Source: Peteryoungia algae (GTDB taxonomy: Bacteria > Pseudomonadota > Alphaproteobacteria > Rhizobiales > Rhizobiaceae). From it: a stretch of DNA of 64,000 nucleotides. The position numbers and the translations under genes were made by a program. The notes under the pieces are model-generated. The model saw only the letters and a list, made by a program, of their open reading frames with translations. It searched no databases and was not told the DNA's origin. The stretch's first letter is position 1. Each line of letters starts with the position of its first letter. The DNA lies in contig NZ_CP128477.1 in assembly GCF_030369675.1 (NCBI RefSeq), positions 1,364,001 through 1,428,000 of the forward strand. Reading direction: 5' to 3'. Below, one piece after another: positions 45,676 to 54,250 of this stretch.

Positions 45676-46678
45676 GGCGACGCTCCTGAATGAAATCTAG
45701 GCTTTTGAGTAGTTGCTTTACCCCGTCAACATCAAGGCGCTCCGCATTGTGGGAGGTATAGTCCTCAAAAGTGGAAACTTTGACCTCGCCCTCAACAAAA
45801 TATTTGTTGTAGTTGAGGTCTCGACCATCAGCCGGGACACGAAAATAGCGCCCTCTGTCTTCCGCTCGCGCCATTTCCTCCCGGGACAGAAGGGATTCGT
45901 ATAGCTTCTCACCATGGCGCGTGCCGATAATCCTGAGTTCCGAATTGCGCTCAAACAACTCATTCAACGCCTTTGCCAGATCACCCACCGTCGAGGCAGG
46001 AGCTTTCTGGACGAAAATGTCGCCCTGGCGGGCGTGCTCGAATGCATGCAGAACCAGATCCACTGAATCGTCAAGCGACATCAGAAAACGCGTCATTTCC
46101 GGATCTGTGATAGTCATCGGCATTCCGGACTGTATCTGTTCCACAAAAAGTGGAATGACGGACCCTCTCGAAGCCATAACGTTCCCATAGCGGGTCGCGC
46201 AGAGAACCGTCCCTCCCTCATCCATCATTCTCGACTTTGCAACCATGAGCTTTTCCATCATTGCCTTCGAGATCCCCATGGCATTGATGGGGTAGACGGC
46301 CTTGTCGGTGCTAAGGACGATCACTCGCTTCACCTTGCATTCGATTGAGGCATTCAAAACGTTTTCAGCGCCGAGGACGTTGGTTCTTACGGCTTCCATA
46401 GGATAGAATTCGCACGAAGGAACTTGCTTCAACGCGGCGGCATGAAACACGAAATCGACGCCCGTCAAGGCTTGGCGCACGCTGTCGTAGTCGCGTACAT
46501 CGCCAATATAAAAGCGAAGCTTTGGATTGTTCATTGCGATCCGCATGTCTTCCTGCTTTTTCTCATCGCGGCTGAAAACTCGGATTTCACGAACATCGGT
46601 TCTCAGAAAGCGTTTTAGCACCGCATTCCCGAAGGATCCGGTTCCCCCGGTGATCATCAGCACGCCATTGGAAAACAT
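45668..46678 (-). CDS. UDP-GlcNAc 4,6-dehydratase/5-epimerase-type SDR (FnlA/QnlA/WbjB-like)
   Basis: A 336-residue SDR beginning MFSNGVLMITGGTGSFGNAVLKRFL, typical of FnlA/WbjB/CapE, which turn UDP-GlcNAc into the L-configured 4-keto-6-deoxy sugar. Other signatures: IRVFSRDEKKQEDMR, HAAALKQVPSCEFYPMEAVRTNVLGAENV, VLSTDKAVYPINAMGISKAMMEKLM, and ATRYGNVMASRGSVIPLF. The start at 46678 is chosen from family alignment and a GAGAGAAA site; an upstream ATG at 46702 would overlap the previous gene. It is flanked by the two enzymes that complete the same pathway. Confidence 0.93.
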   Translation of the reverse strand: MFSNGVLMITGGTGSFGNAVLKRFLRTDVREIRVFSRDEKKQEDMRIAMNNPKLRFYIGDVRDYDSVRQALTGVDFVFHAAALKQVPSCEFYPMEAVRTNVLGAENVLNASIECKVKRVIVLSTDKAVYPINAMGISKAMMEKLMVAKSRMMDEGGTVLCATRYGNVMASRGSVIPLFVEQIQSGMPMTITDPEMTRFLMSLDDSVDLVLHAFEHARQGDIFVQKAPASTVGDLAKALNELFERNSELRIIGTRHGEKLYESLLSREEMARAEDRGRYFRVPADGRDLNYNKYFVEGEVKVSTFEDYTSHNAERLDVDGVKQLLKSLDFIQERRHA

Positions 46679-46688
46679 AGTTTTTCTC

Positions 46689-47543
46689 TCACTTAAATGC
46701 ATGCATCGCAGCGATCAGGGCGTCCCACGACGGTGCTATATAGCCTGTCTCTGCGTTGAAGCGGCTGCCAGACAAAGACCGGTCAATCACCACGCGGTCG
46801 CTGGCATGGATCGCCAGCCCCTTTGCATACTGGCGGTTGACAAGCTCCAGCAGGTCATACTTCGAAATGGGCTGCGCCGCGACGTGATACAGTCCGGAGA
46901 GGTCCGGGCGTGGCAAAACTACGTCGCGGACGACACGTGCCAATTCGCAGGTCGGCAAACCTGAGAATATGGCATTCTTGTAACCCTCCACACTACCGTC
47001 CTGTGCCAGGAACCATTCGACTAGACCATGACAGCTACCCAATTCATGGCCTATGATCGAAGTCCTCAGGGTAATGGCATGAGGGTAATCCACTTCTCCT
47101 AGAAGTTTGGAGCGGCCATACAGATCCGCAGCGTCCGGCTTGTCATCTTCCGTATACATTCCCTTCAGTCCGGCGAATACGCAATCAGTACTCACGTGAA
47201 CCAAACGGGCTTCTGCCAAGTCGCAAAGTCTCGCCAAGCGGTGGGGCAGGATCGAATTAATCGGAAGCGCAACGAGAGGATCGCCCGCTGCAGCAAGTTG
47301 CTTGACTAGGCCGATACAATTGATCACGGCTTGGGGCCTGACTTGGGCCATCACACTTGCCAGTAGATCGAAATTTTCCGCATCCACACCGGAAACAAAT
47401 TTCAAGTTGGTCGTTTGCTGGAAATAGCGCTTACTGCCCTCGGAGCGCAGTGTACCGTAGACCTCGTGTTGGCCGCCATCCGACAACACGCGAACCATCG
47501 CATTCCCCAACATGCCTGATGCGCCGAGTACAAGTATACGCAT
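46689..47543 (-). CDS. RmlD-like 4-keto reductase (QnlB/WbvR-like)
   Basis: A 284-residue SDR. MRILVLGASGMLGNAMVRVL opens the protein. INCIGLVKQ, RLVHVSTDCVFAGLKGMYTEDDKPDAADLYGRSKLLGE and TLRTSIIGHEL place it in the RmlD superfamily. It takes the position that in UDP-L-FucNAc clusters is filled by FnlB/WbjC, a larger protein with a C-terminal cupin. Here the cupin is absent and the length fits QnlB/WbvR, which reduce the keto intermediate to UDP-L-RhaNAc on the way to UDP-L-QuiNAc. The start overlaps the preceding stop codon by one base (TAATG). Confidence 0.87.
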   Translation of the reverse strand: MRILVLGASGMLGNAMVRVLSDGGQHEVYGTLRSEGSKRYFQQTTNLKFVSGVDAENFDLLASVMAQVRPQAVINCIGLVKQLAAAGDPLVALPINSILPHRLARLCDLAEARLVHVSTDCVFAGLKGMYTEDDKPDAADLYGRSKLLGEVDYPHAITLRTSIIGHELGSCHGLVEWFLAQDGSVEGYKNAIFSGLPTCELARVVRDVVLPRPDLSGLYHVAAQPISKYDLLELVNRQYAKGLAIHASDRVVIDRSLSGSRFNAETGYIAPSWDALIAAMHAFK

Positions 47544-48775
47544 TATATGGCTTCCTCTTTTCCTGCGAGCTCGCGAAACTGGCCGATCAAGTCACGCGTC
47601 AGCATGTCCGCGGAGAAATTGGCCTCAAAATATGCCGCCCCCCGAGCCCCCATGGAATTTCGCTCTTCGACAGGAAGATCTGCCATCGTTTCGATAGATT
47701 TCGCTAATGCCCCAGCATCCTCGGACGCGGACACTAGCCCTGCCCTCGCCGCGTCTACGATCCGCGCGCCCTCTCCATTAATTGACGCGATAATGCATTT
47801 GCCAGCTGATAGATAGGCCTGAAGCTTGCTGGGAACGGTCAACGCGAAAATCTCATCCGCCGCAAGTGTCACCAACAAGCTACCGGCCGCCTGGAGCAAA
47901 GCGGGCATATCTGACGCTTCAAAACGGCCACACAATTCGACATTGGACAGGTCACGATCTTTCACCTGCTTCGCAAGCCACTGACCACGGCTCCCCGAGC
48001 CGATGATGTAGAACCGGATGTCGCAACGTGCCTTCAATTGCTCCGCGGCATCGATGATCGTATCAAGAGACTGGGCAGCGCCAAGATTTCCGGCAAAGAC
48101 AACAGCGAATGAGTTCATCATATCGGCGGCAAGCCTTTTGGCCCTGTCGCTCGGCTCTTGTGTTGCCGCCGGCCTGTAGAGATTGGGAAAATATCGGATC
48201 TTGCGGCGCTCGGTATATTGTGCCACCCGATCAACAAACGCTTCCGACTGAACTAAAATCCTGTCGCTTGAAATATAGATCAGGCGCACGAGAGCCGCCA
48301 CGAATTTCATGATCACGGCGTTCTTCAGGTAACCGGTCGCGGAAAGACTTTCCGGCCACAGATCCTGCACCCAGACGAAGAGCTTAGCGTTGTTCATCCG
48401 TGCGAAGAGCAAGGCCGGCAATGCTTGCAACAGCGGTGAAGGCGCGTACACGAATACCACGTCGTATTTCTGTCGCCTGATCGACCAAAGCCCCAGTGTC
48501 GATGCCGCGATGATAAAGGAGGCATAGTTCATGGCCAGCCTGATCCGCGATTGCTTTCCGCGGCGCGCGATCGGTACCCTTACAATCGAAACGCCATCGT
48601 GAAATTCTCTTTGAACGCCCCAGCTGCGGTAGCCTGCAAAAAAATCACCTTCTGGATAATTGGGCTTGCCAGTAAGTACCGTAACCTCCAGTCCGGCGGC
48701 TGCCAACAAGCTTGTAAGATCGTTTATCAGAAAGTTTTCTGGCCAGTAGTACTGGCTGACAATCAAAACTCGCAT
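47543..48775 (-). CDS. Glycosyltransferase family 4, WbuB-like (L-FucNAc/L-QuiNAc transferase)
   Basis: A 410-residue GT-B enzyme. The start MRVLIVSQYYWPENFLINDL resembles WbuB of E. coli O26, which follows the fnlABC genes there too. Other features: DVVFVYAPSPLLQALPALLFARMNNAKLFVWVQDLWPESLSATG, GNLGAAQSLDTIIDAAEQLK, and the C-terminal donor region LQAYLSAGKCIIASINGEG. The frame is open 16 codons upstream, but the chosen ATG overlaps the previous gene's end in the usual way. Clustering with the three L-sugar genes makes it the likely transferase for that sugar. Confidence 0.88.
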   Translation of the reverse strand: MRVLIVSQYYWPENFLINDLTSLLAAAGLEVTVLTGKPNYPEGDFFAGYRSWGVQREFHDGVSIVRVPIARRGKQSRIRLAMNYASFIIAASTLGLWSIRRQKYDVVFVYAPSPLLQALPALLFARMNNAKLFVWVQDLWPESLSATGYLKNAVIMKFVAALVRLIYISSDRILVQSEAFVDRVAQYTERRKIRYFPNLYRPAATQEPSDRAKRLAADMMNSFAVVFAGNLGAAQSLDTIIDAAEQLKARCDIRFYIIGSGSRGQWLAKQVKDRDLSNVELCGRFEASDMPALLQAAGSLLVTLAADEIFALTVPSKLQAYLSAGKCIIASINGEGARIVDAARAGLVSASEDAGALAKSIETMADLPVEERNSMGARGAAYFEANFSADMLTRDLIGQFRELAGKEEAI

Positions 48776-48776
48776 C

Positions 48777-49787
48777 TCAGAAATCCGCCTGGATTGCGCG
48801 AAGGAACTCGACGGGATCATCAATGCTGGCCGTCTTCATGGGCTTGCCAAGATGCCTCATGACCGCTCGAGCGATAGATAGCGCTGAATCGGGATCAAAT
48901 GTCTCGACTGGTTCCACGAGATCACGAACGTAATCGCGCTCCGAAGCGATGATGGGTAGTCCAGCATTCTTTGCTTCTAGGAGAGGCAAGCCAAAAGATT
49001 CAAAATGCGAAGGATATATTGCGGCACGGCTTCGTGCTAGCAATCGCGCTACTTCGGCCTCACCTGACACGTCCTGCATATCAATAGAAAGGCCGGGCAA
49101 CTGGGCGCGGCGCTCAACCCACGCCCGTAGTTCGCGATCACGGTCAAAAGTCAGCGTAAGGCACAGGGTCGGCTGAAAACCATGCCGATGTAAAATCTCC
49201 CAGGCTTCTACAAGCGTCCTGTGATTCTTGTGCGGCTCACCGGAGGCTACATAGACGAAGTCGTAATCGGGCTCTTTCGATTTGTGGCCGACTGGCTGCA
49301 AAGTCGGGAAGAACGGCATGGGCAGTGCCCGCCTCTTCATATTCAACTCGACAGCCCGCGCCATCGTCTCCGTTTGGACGATGAGCGTCGCCGCTCTCAG
49401 ACAGGCTCCAAGCCATAAGCGCTCCAGGTTGATGCGAACTCGTGTTCTGACAGGCATGCCAACAGTCGACGCCCGTGTGGCAAGATATCGGTTCTGCAGA
49501 AAGACCACGACCTTTGCCCGACTGGGAAAAAGCGGAGGTAAATTACCGAAGCACAGGATCAGATCATCCGACGTGGCCATGTTTCGAAGTGTCCGCTCAG
49601 CTTTCAGCCGACCGGGAAGGGTTGCCTTAAAACGCATCACCTTCACTGCTGGGTCCAAATCCGGGACGTCTCCCAGCCGCTCATCCAGATAAACCACACA
49701 AGGCTGCCGCACTGCGGCCAGCAGTGGCAAAAGCAGCGCCTTTCCGCCGCCCTGGTGGACATTCGATGCTTGGATAAACAGCGTCAC
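48777..49787 (-). CDS. Glycosyltransferase family 4-like protein
   Basis: A 336-residue GT-B-type transferase. It opens TLFIQASNVHQGGGKALLLPLLAA, contains DFVYVASGEPHKNHRTLVEAWEIL at the start of the donor domain, and ends with AAIYPSHFESFGLPLLEAKNAGLPIIASERDYVRDLV, the typical E-x7-E donor-sugar loop. It should add one sugar of the repeat unit at the cytoplasmic membrane face. The linkage and sugar are unknown. It overlaps the upstream methyltransferase gene by four bases. Confidence 0.9.
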   Translation of the reverse strand: MTLFIQASNVHQGGGKALLLPLLAAVRQPCVVYLDERLGDVPDLDPAVKVMRFKATLPGRLKAERTLRNMATSDDLILCFGNLPPLFPSRAKVVVFLQNRYLATRASTVGMPVRTRVRINLERLWLGACLRAATLIVQTETMARAVELNMKRRALPMPFFPTLQPVGHKSKEPDYDFVYVASGEPHKNHRTLVEAWEILHRHGFQPTLCLTLTFDRDRELRAWVERRAQLPGLSIDMQDVSGEAEVARLLARSRAAIYPSHFESFGLPLLEAKNAGLPIIASERDYVRDLVEPVETFDPDSALSIARAVMRHLGKPMKTASIDDPVEFLRAIQADF

Positions 49788-50509
49788 GCGTCTTCTCTGG
49801 GGCGTGCGATAACCATCAATGTTTCGCCACCCAACAATCTAACGCCCAGATCCTTGTTGCACGCATAGACAAGCCGTCGCAAGTATCCGGCGAGACGCGT
49901 TTTGACAGTCCGTTGAGGAGCATCGAGAGAGGCATTTGTATAGCGTGCCTCGATTACCTCGTATCCTGACTCCTCAAGCAGCACAACAGCCAGGTTGCGG
50001 GTAAAATAGTGAAGATGACCAACCTTGCTGCGGACATGCAGCAACGGTCTCTCCCTCACCACACTTACGGCGGACAAATCAAGTGGAATGTGGCATACAA
50101 CAAGGCGGGCACGCTTCCTGAGACGTGACAGGAAATCCCATGGATTTCCCAGATGCTCCAGCACATCGATGACAAGCACAACGTCGGGAATTGCAGTATC
50201 AAGTTGGAGGTAATCCGCAAGCGTGAACGAAATTCCCTCATTGGACGGTAAGTTCCAGAACCGCTGTGCATCGGGCGCGATATCGTAACCTTCCATGCGT
50301 GCAGCAGGGTAGCGTTCTTGCAGTGAGGCCAAAACAGCGCCTGAACCGCAGCCAACTTCGACAATGCTGCTTGCGGTGATTTGATGAGCTTTCAAGATCT
50401 GGGCGATCTTTTCGGCCTTCCAGGGCGCATCCGCAGAATCCCAGTCCGGATTTTTTTCGGCGTAGTCGCCGTTGAGATATCGCTCAAGTGTCGGATCTTG
50501 GCTGCTCAT
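49784..50509 (-). CDS. Class I SAM-dependent methyltransferase
   Basis: About 241 residues with the Rossmann-like SAM-binding motif SIVEVGCGSGAVLASL, the acidic motif II region MEGYDIAP, and VLVIDVLEHLGNPWDFL. It resembles methyltransferases in polysaccharide clusters that act on sugars or lipid-linked glycans. The start at 50509 is preferred over an upstream ATG at 50563. A 232-base gap separates it from the preceding gene, the largest inside this operon, so a secondary promoter could lie there. Confidence 0.87.
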   Translation of the reverse strand: MSSQDPTLERYLNGDYAEKNPDWDSADAPWKAEKIAQILKAHQITASSIVEVGCGSGAVLASLQERYPAARMEGYDIAPDAQRFWNLPSNEGISFTLADYLQLDTAIPDVVLVIDVLEHLGNPWDFLSRLRKRARLVVCHIPLDLSAVSVVRERPLLHVRSKVGHLHYFTRNLAVVLLEESGYEVIEARYTNASLDAPQRTVKTRLAGYLRRLVYACNKDLGVRLLGGETLMVIARPREDA

Positions 50510-50741
50510 GAACCTAGCCTTTGCATTTGGGATCGATGGACCGGCAACATCGCGAAACGCCAATCAGGAAAACGCATCTATAACCTTCGGCAAAGTCTTT
50601 GTCCCGACGGCAAACCCGACATCAACAACTCTCTCCGTCCACACGGGACCGGAGCACCTCCGGCGAACAGAATGCCTTCAATACTCTGGCACGCGTTTTC
50701 GTAGCGATCGGGTCGCTGACCGTGGTGCCAGCAGGAATTGC

Positions 50742-52037
50742 CTAGCTGTTTCCGCTACTTGAACCAATGGTTAGGTCTTCGGCCATCAACGCCAGATATT
50801 GTGCCGTGACTTCTTCGGCCGAATAGATACGTCGAACATCTTCTGCGAATTCTTGCAGAACGGTTGGCGGATTTAGCAAAAACTGCGCCAACAGCGAAAG
50901 AGTGTCGCCAGAGATCGCTCCGGTCCTGGCCGAGATGGTGAAGCAAGATGGATAACTGCTCAATGCATCCAGGGAAATGTCGTCCGGGATGCTGACTACG
51001 TTCACAATGGGCCGTCCCATCGCCATGTACTCGATGACTTTGCTTCCCAACTGCGACGCGGAATGATTCCCAATGTTCAACAGAAAGTCTGCATTTGCCA
51101 TCGCATGCAAGACTACGGCACGGTCCACAAGCCCGTGAACCAAGACGGTGACGTGCGGATGGTCAGCATATTCAGCGAGGATATCGTGACAGTCATTCAC
51201 AGCGCCATAGAAGTGCAGCCGGAAACGGCTTTCAGGGAACCGCTGGCCAAATACACTAAAACACTCAAGTAGATAACGTGGACTGCGAAGATTCCTATAG
51301 AGCGTACCGACGAAAACCAGGTCAAGAATGCCGTCTTCTTGTTTAGTCCGCAGTGGCGGCGCTGGAAGGGACAGAAGTGGCGGGATTACCATCGTCTTGC
51401 CGTTCGCCGGCGAAAAGTTTTGCTGATAAAGCGAAGCCGTTGCATGCGTCGTAACACTGATCCGATCGGCCAGCGCTATCACCCGTTTCTCCACCCAGTA
51501 GCTTAGTAGCCCGTAGAGACGCCTGTTAAAGGGCGATGGCTGTCTCATAAATGAATAGGGATCGCCGATATCGACCAGCCATCGTGAGGGAGCAGAAGTC
51601 CTTCGTACCAGCCACCAGACCAAATGCCCCGAGAACGGATGGGAGGTGGTGATGACCCAATCGAAGCGATGGGTGCCGGAAAGGGATCTTGCCATGCGGG
51701 TCGCCGGAAAGATCCATCCGCAGGCATAATCCGGCCAATAGAAGCTGCGCCAGAGAGTCCGAAACGCGGATCGGGTCCAAGATTTCAATGTGTCGATCCA
51801 TGTACCACGTCGATCGGACGAGGCAGGTGCCGGTACCGTCGCAGGCCTTGACTTTAGGATCGGATCCGCCACCCGATGAACCTCGAACTCCGCTTCCTCA
51901 GGCGCTTGGAGTTGAGCAGCACACAGAACGTGAACCTCGTGTCCAAGTTTGGTCAGGCGAGCAGCAATTGCGGCCCAACGGAAAGCGCGAGGCGTGAGCT
52001 CCGGAGAGAAAGAGTGCGTAATGATTAAAATCTTCAT
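50742..52037 (-). CDS. Glycosyltransferase family 4
   Basis: A 431-residue GT-B transferase. MKILIITHSFSPELTPRAFRWAAIAARLTKLGHEVHVLC is the acceptor-domain start. WLVDIGDPYSF and ILDLVFVGTLYRNLRSPRYLLECF mark the domain junction, and FLLNIGNHSASQLGSKVIEYMAMGRPIVNV the donor end. Its start overlaps the stop codon of the heparinase-like gene (ATGA at 52034-52037). Probably adds one residue of the O-unit. Confidence 0.9.
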   Translation of the reverse strand: MKILIITHSFSPELTPRAFRWAAIAARLTKLGHEVHVLCAAQLQAPEEAEFEVHRVADPILKSRPATVPAPASSDRRGTWIDTLKSWTRSAFRTLWRSFYWPDYACGWIFPATRMARSLSGTHRFDWVITTSHPFSGHLVWWLVRRTSAPSRWLVDIGDPYSFMRQPSPFNRRLYGLLSYWVEKRVIALADRISVTTHATASLYQQNFSPANGKTMVIPPLLSLPAPPLRTKQEDGILDLVFVGTLYRNLRSPRYLLECFSVFGQRFPESRFRLHFYGAVNDCHDILAEYADHPHVTVLVHGLVDRAVVLHAMANADFLLNIGNHSASQLGSKVIEYMAMGRPIVNVVSIPDDISLDALSSYPSCFTISARTGAISGDTLSLLAQFLLNPPTVLQEFAEDVRRIYSAEEVTAQYLALMAEDLTIGSSSGNS

Positions 52038-54250
52038 GATGAACTATTCAATAGATGGCCATAGCCAGGCGAAAACCTCAGCGTGTCTGGCGTCGGATCT
52101 GTAATTTCATGACCATCGAGACCGAAGTCGACGACACTGACCCGATCGTCAAGAACACGGATCATCCGGTAGATATCAAAACCATAGCCCCGATGTCTGC
52201 CCAAGAAGCCTTCCTGACCAAAAAACAAACATTCACCGTCAGCGGCTCCTCGCAGGTCAAAAAGCCCAAGGCCGAGATCCGCCGGCTCCATCTCGCCATG
52301 CCGCGGTGCATGATGCGCACGCACCGATCTGTACAAATTCCGCATCCGCGCATCGGCAGTATAAATATAAGTTCCGGGATCCCGCGCACGGCTCTGCCCG
52401 TCGATCATCAAATCAATCGCGAGCTGATCACAATGGGCATGCGCTCCCAATCCTCGAATACCAATCTCTCCACATCTGACGGCCATGAACAGGCGGGGAG
52501 ATCGCATTACATAGCATCCTGTGCCTTGAAATGCGGCCAGCTCGAGCTCGTCTCTCAGACCCGGCGGTGCTTCGAACTCTGTTCTCCATACGCTTCTTGG
52601 CGGGGCTCTATCTGCGATTTCCAGGAATTCAACCCAGACCTTGTCAGTTCCGACATTCTCCAGTCGGTTGACCCTTTGCCTGGAAGACGTCGCCACCGGG
52701 TCAAGCCTGCCCGCAAAGGCGGCCAGCACCGTCGATGCCGCATCGACGCTGTGACGCCCTAGATAGGCGTCAACCCCCGCAACCAGCGACCTGTGGTCAA
52801 GCGACCAGGCGATGTGTGAGGGATCTCCGGCCGCAATCATCTGTTCGACCGTCCCCATTGTGAGAAACCGGCCACTGTCATTGTCGCCGAACTGCACAAC
52901 CAGGCCATCAGCTCGCGTTACTGCCGTCGTGAACGAAGCCATAGCATCCAGGTGGTCGCGACACGAAGGGGTAAGAGGGCTTAGATGGGTTCTGCCCGGC
53001 ACTGGATGAAGCACCAGAGGCGCCACGATGCGCGGGGGAGGAAGCGGCCCACGCCATTCGGTCCCGGTCTTGAACACCTCAAGCCGTTCCGGCGGAAGGT
53101 TGTCCAGAAGAGCGCACGCCCATAGCACAATCTCAGAGGAAAGCCGATGATAACAGGTGCTTGCCTCAAAATTCGAACCGTCTGCATGAAACTGATACTC
53201 GATCTCCTGCATCAATTCCACAGTCGCGAAACTCAGCCACCCATCTGCTTCTTCGCTGTCTTTCAAATAGGAAGAGGCGAAAAGAAGTCCCGCAATGTCA
53301 GCTAGATAGTGGTTGCCCCGGTAGACCGCCGACCATTCAAGATTCTCTGCGACATGGCGCGCATGCGCATGCACATTGTCCGCGAAAGCAACTTCGAATT
53401 CAGGATCGAAGTGGACCCCCAAGGACGCCAACATGTCGTATGCGACGACCATGTTGGCGACACGGATCGCGACATCCATGGCACAACACCAGTTTACACC
53501 AAACCCTGGAGGATTGGTCGCGATGAAATCCAGGATCTGGTTGCGGACTTCTCGGGCATACTCGTCGCGGCTTCGGACTTCGGACAGCCCGGCTCCAGCA
53601 TACCCTGCAGCAAGTGCCAATACTGGCAGATGTTGCATCCGAGCTAGTTCCCAAGGAACCTTTACATCCACGCCGGGAACGTCGCCGAAACGGATCTTGC
53701 CGTGCCAGTCTTGCTCGCGCCAGCGATAACCCGACTTGAAATCAATTTGCCAGTCGATTGCCCTGTAGTGTGTGTCCAAGAGGCGCCATATTCGTTTTGC
53801 GTCGGCTCGGTTCCGAATATTGATGACGCTATCAAGCCATTTTCCATCAGCGTCAATTTCAGGTGACGGGGCATCGTAGCGTATGCCGCTCATGCCCTTG
53901 CAGCGCATGCCGTGCCTAACTTCAACCAATCCGGATCCCAGAAGATTGAAACGATGATGGAGGACGTCCTCCGCATGTCGAACGATCAGTTCAACATGGC
54001 CAGGTGAGAGGCTCGCAATTTCCCCGAGAAAGCCGGAGGTCAGAAAGGAGAAACGGCCGCAGTTGAGGCCCCGAACGGGTGAGCGCTTCCCGTAGGTGCC
54101 AACTGCCTGCGCACGAATGTATCGGTACTGATTGCGGATCAGACGCGCCGAACGGCCGGCGATACGTTTGCTCAAACCAGAAAGCTTGCTCGCGCCTGTC
54201 AAATTCAGCCCTCTACTCAGAAATCGGTATATTCGCCGCCTCTCGGACAA
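52034..54250 (-). CDS. Heparinase II/III family protein (alginate-lyase superfamily)
   Basis: A 738-residue protein. An alpha/alpha-toroid N-terminal region (about 60-450, for example WELARMQHLPVLALAAGYAG, NWCCAMDVAIRVANMVVAYDML, YRGNHYLADIAGLLFASSYL, NFEASTCYHRLSSEIVLWACALL) precedes a beta-sandwich part (LGAHAHCDQLAIDLMIDGQSRARDPGTYIYT with the conserved His/Tyr). No signal peptide is obvious, although an export route cannot be ruled out. Such lyase-like proteins occur in many O-antigen and capsule loci, where they may trim or edit uronic-acid-containing polymers. It overlaps the flippase gene by 38 bases. Confidence 0.88.
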   Translation of the reverse strand: MSERRRIYRFLSRGLNLTGASKLSGLSKRIAGRSARLIRNQYRYIRAQAVGTYGKRSPVRGLNCGRFSFLTSGFLGEIASLSPGHVELIVRHAEDVLHHRFNLLGSGLVEVRHGMRCKGMSGIRYDAPSPEIDADGKWLDSVINIRNRADAKRIWRLLDTHYRAIDWQIDFKSGYRWREQDWHGKIRFGDVPGVDVKVPWELARMQHLPVLALAAGYAGAGLSEVRSRDEYAREVRNQILDFIATNPPGFGVNWCCAMDVAIRVANMVVAYDMLASLGVHFDPEFEVAFADNVHAHARHVAENLEWSAVYRGNHYLADIAGLLFASSYLKDSEEADGWLSFATVELMQEIEYQFHADGSNFEASTCYHRLSSEIVLWACALLDNLPPERLEVFKTGTEWRGPLPPPRIVAPLVLHPVPGRTHLSPLTPSCRDHLDAMASFTTAVTRADGLVVQFGDNDSGRFLTMGTVEQMIAAGDPSHIAWSLDHRSLVAGVDAYLGRHSVDAASTVLAAFAGRLDPVATSSRQRVNRLENVGTDKVWVEFLEIADRAPPRSVWRTEFEAPPGLRDELELAAFQGTGCYVMRSPRLFMAVRCGEIGIRGLGAHAHCDQLAIDLMIDGQSRARDPGTYIYTADARMRNLYRSVRAHHAPRHGEMEPADLGLGLFDLRGAADGECLFFGQEGFLGRHRGYGFDIYRMIRVLDDRVSVVDFGLDGHEITDPTPDTLRFSPGYGHLLNSSS

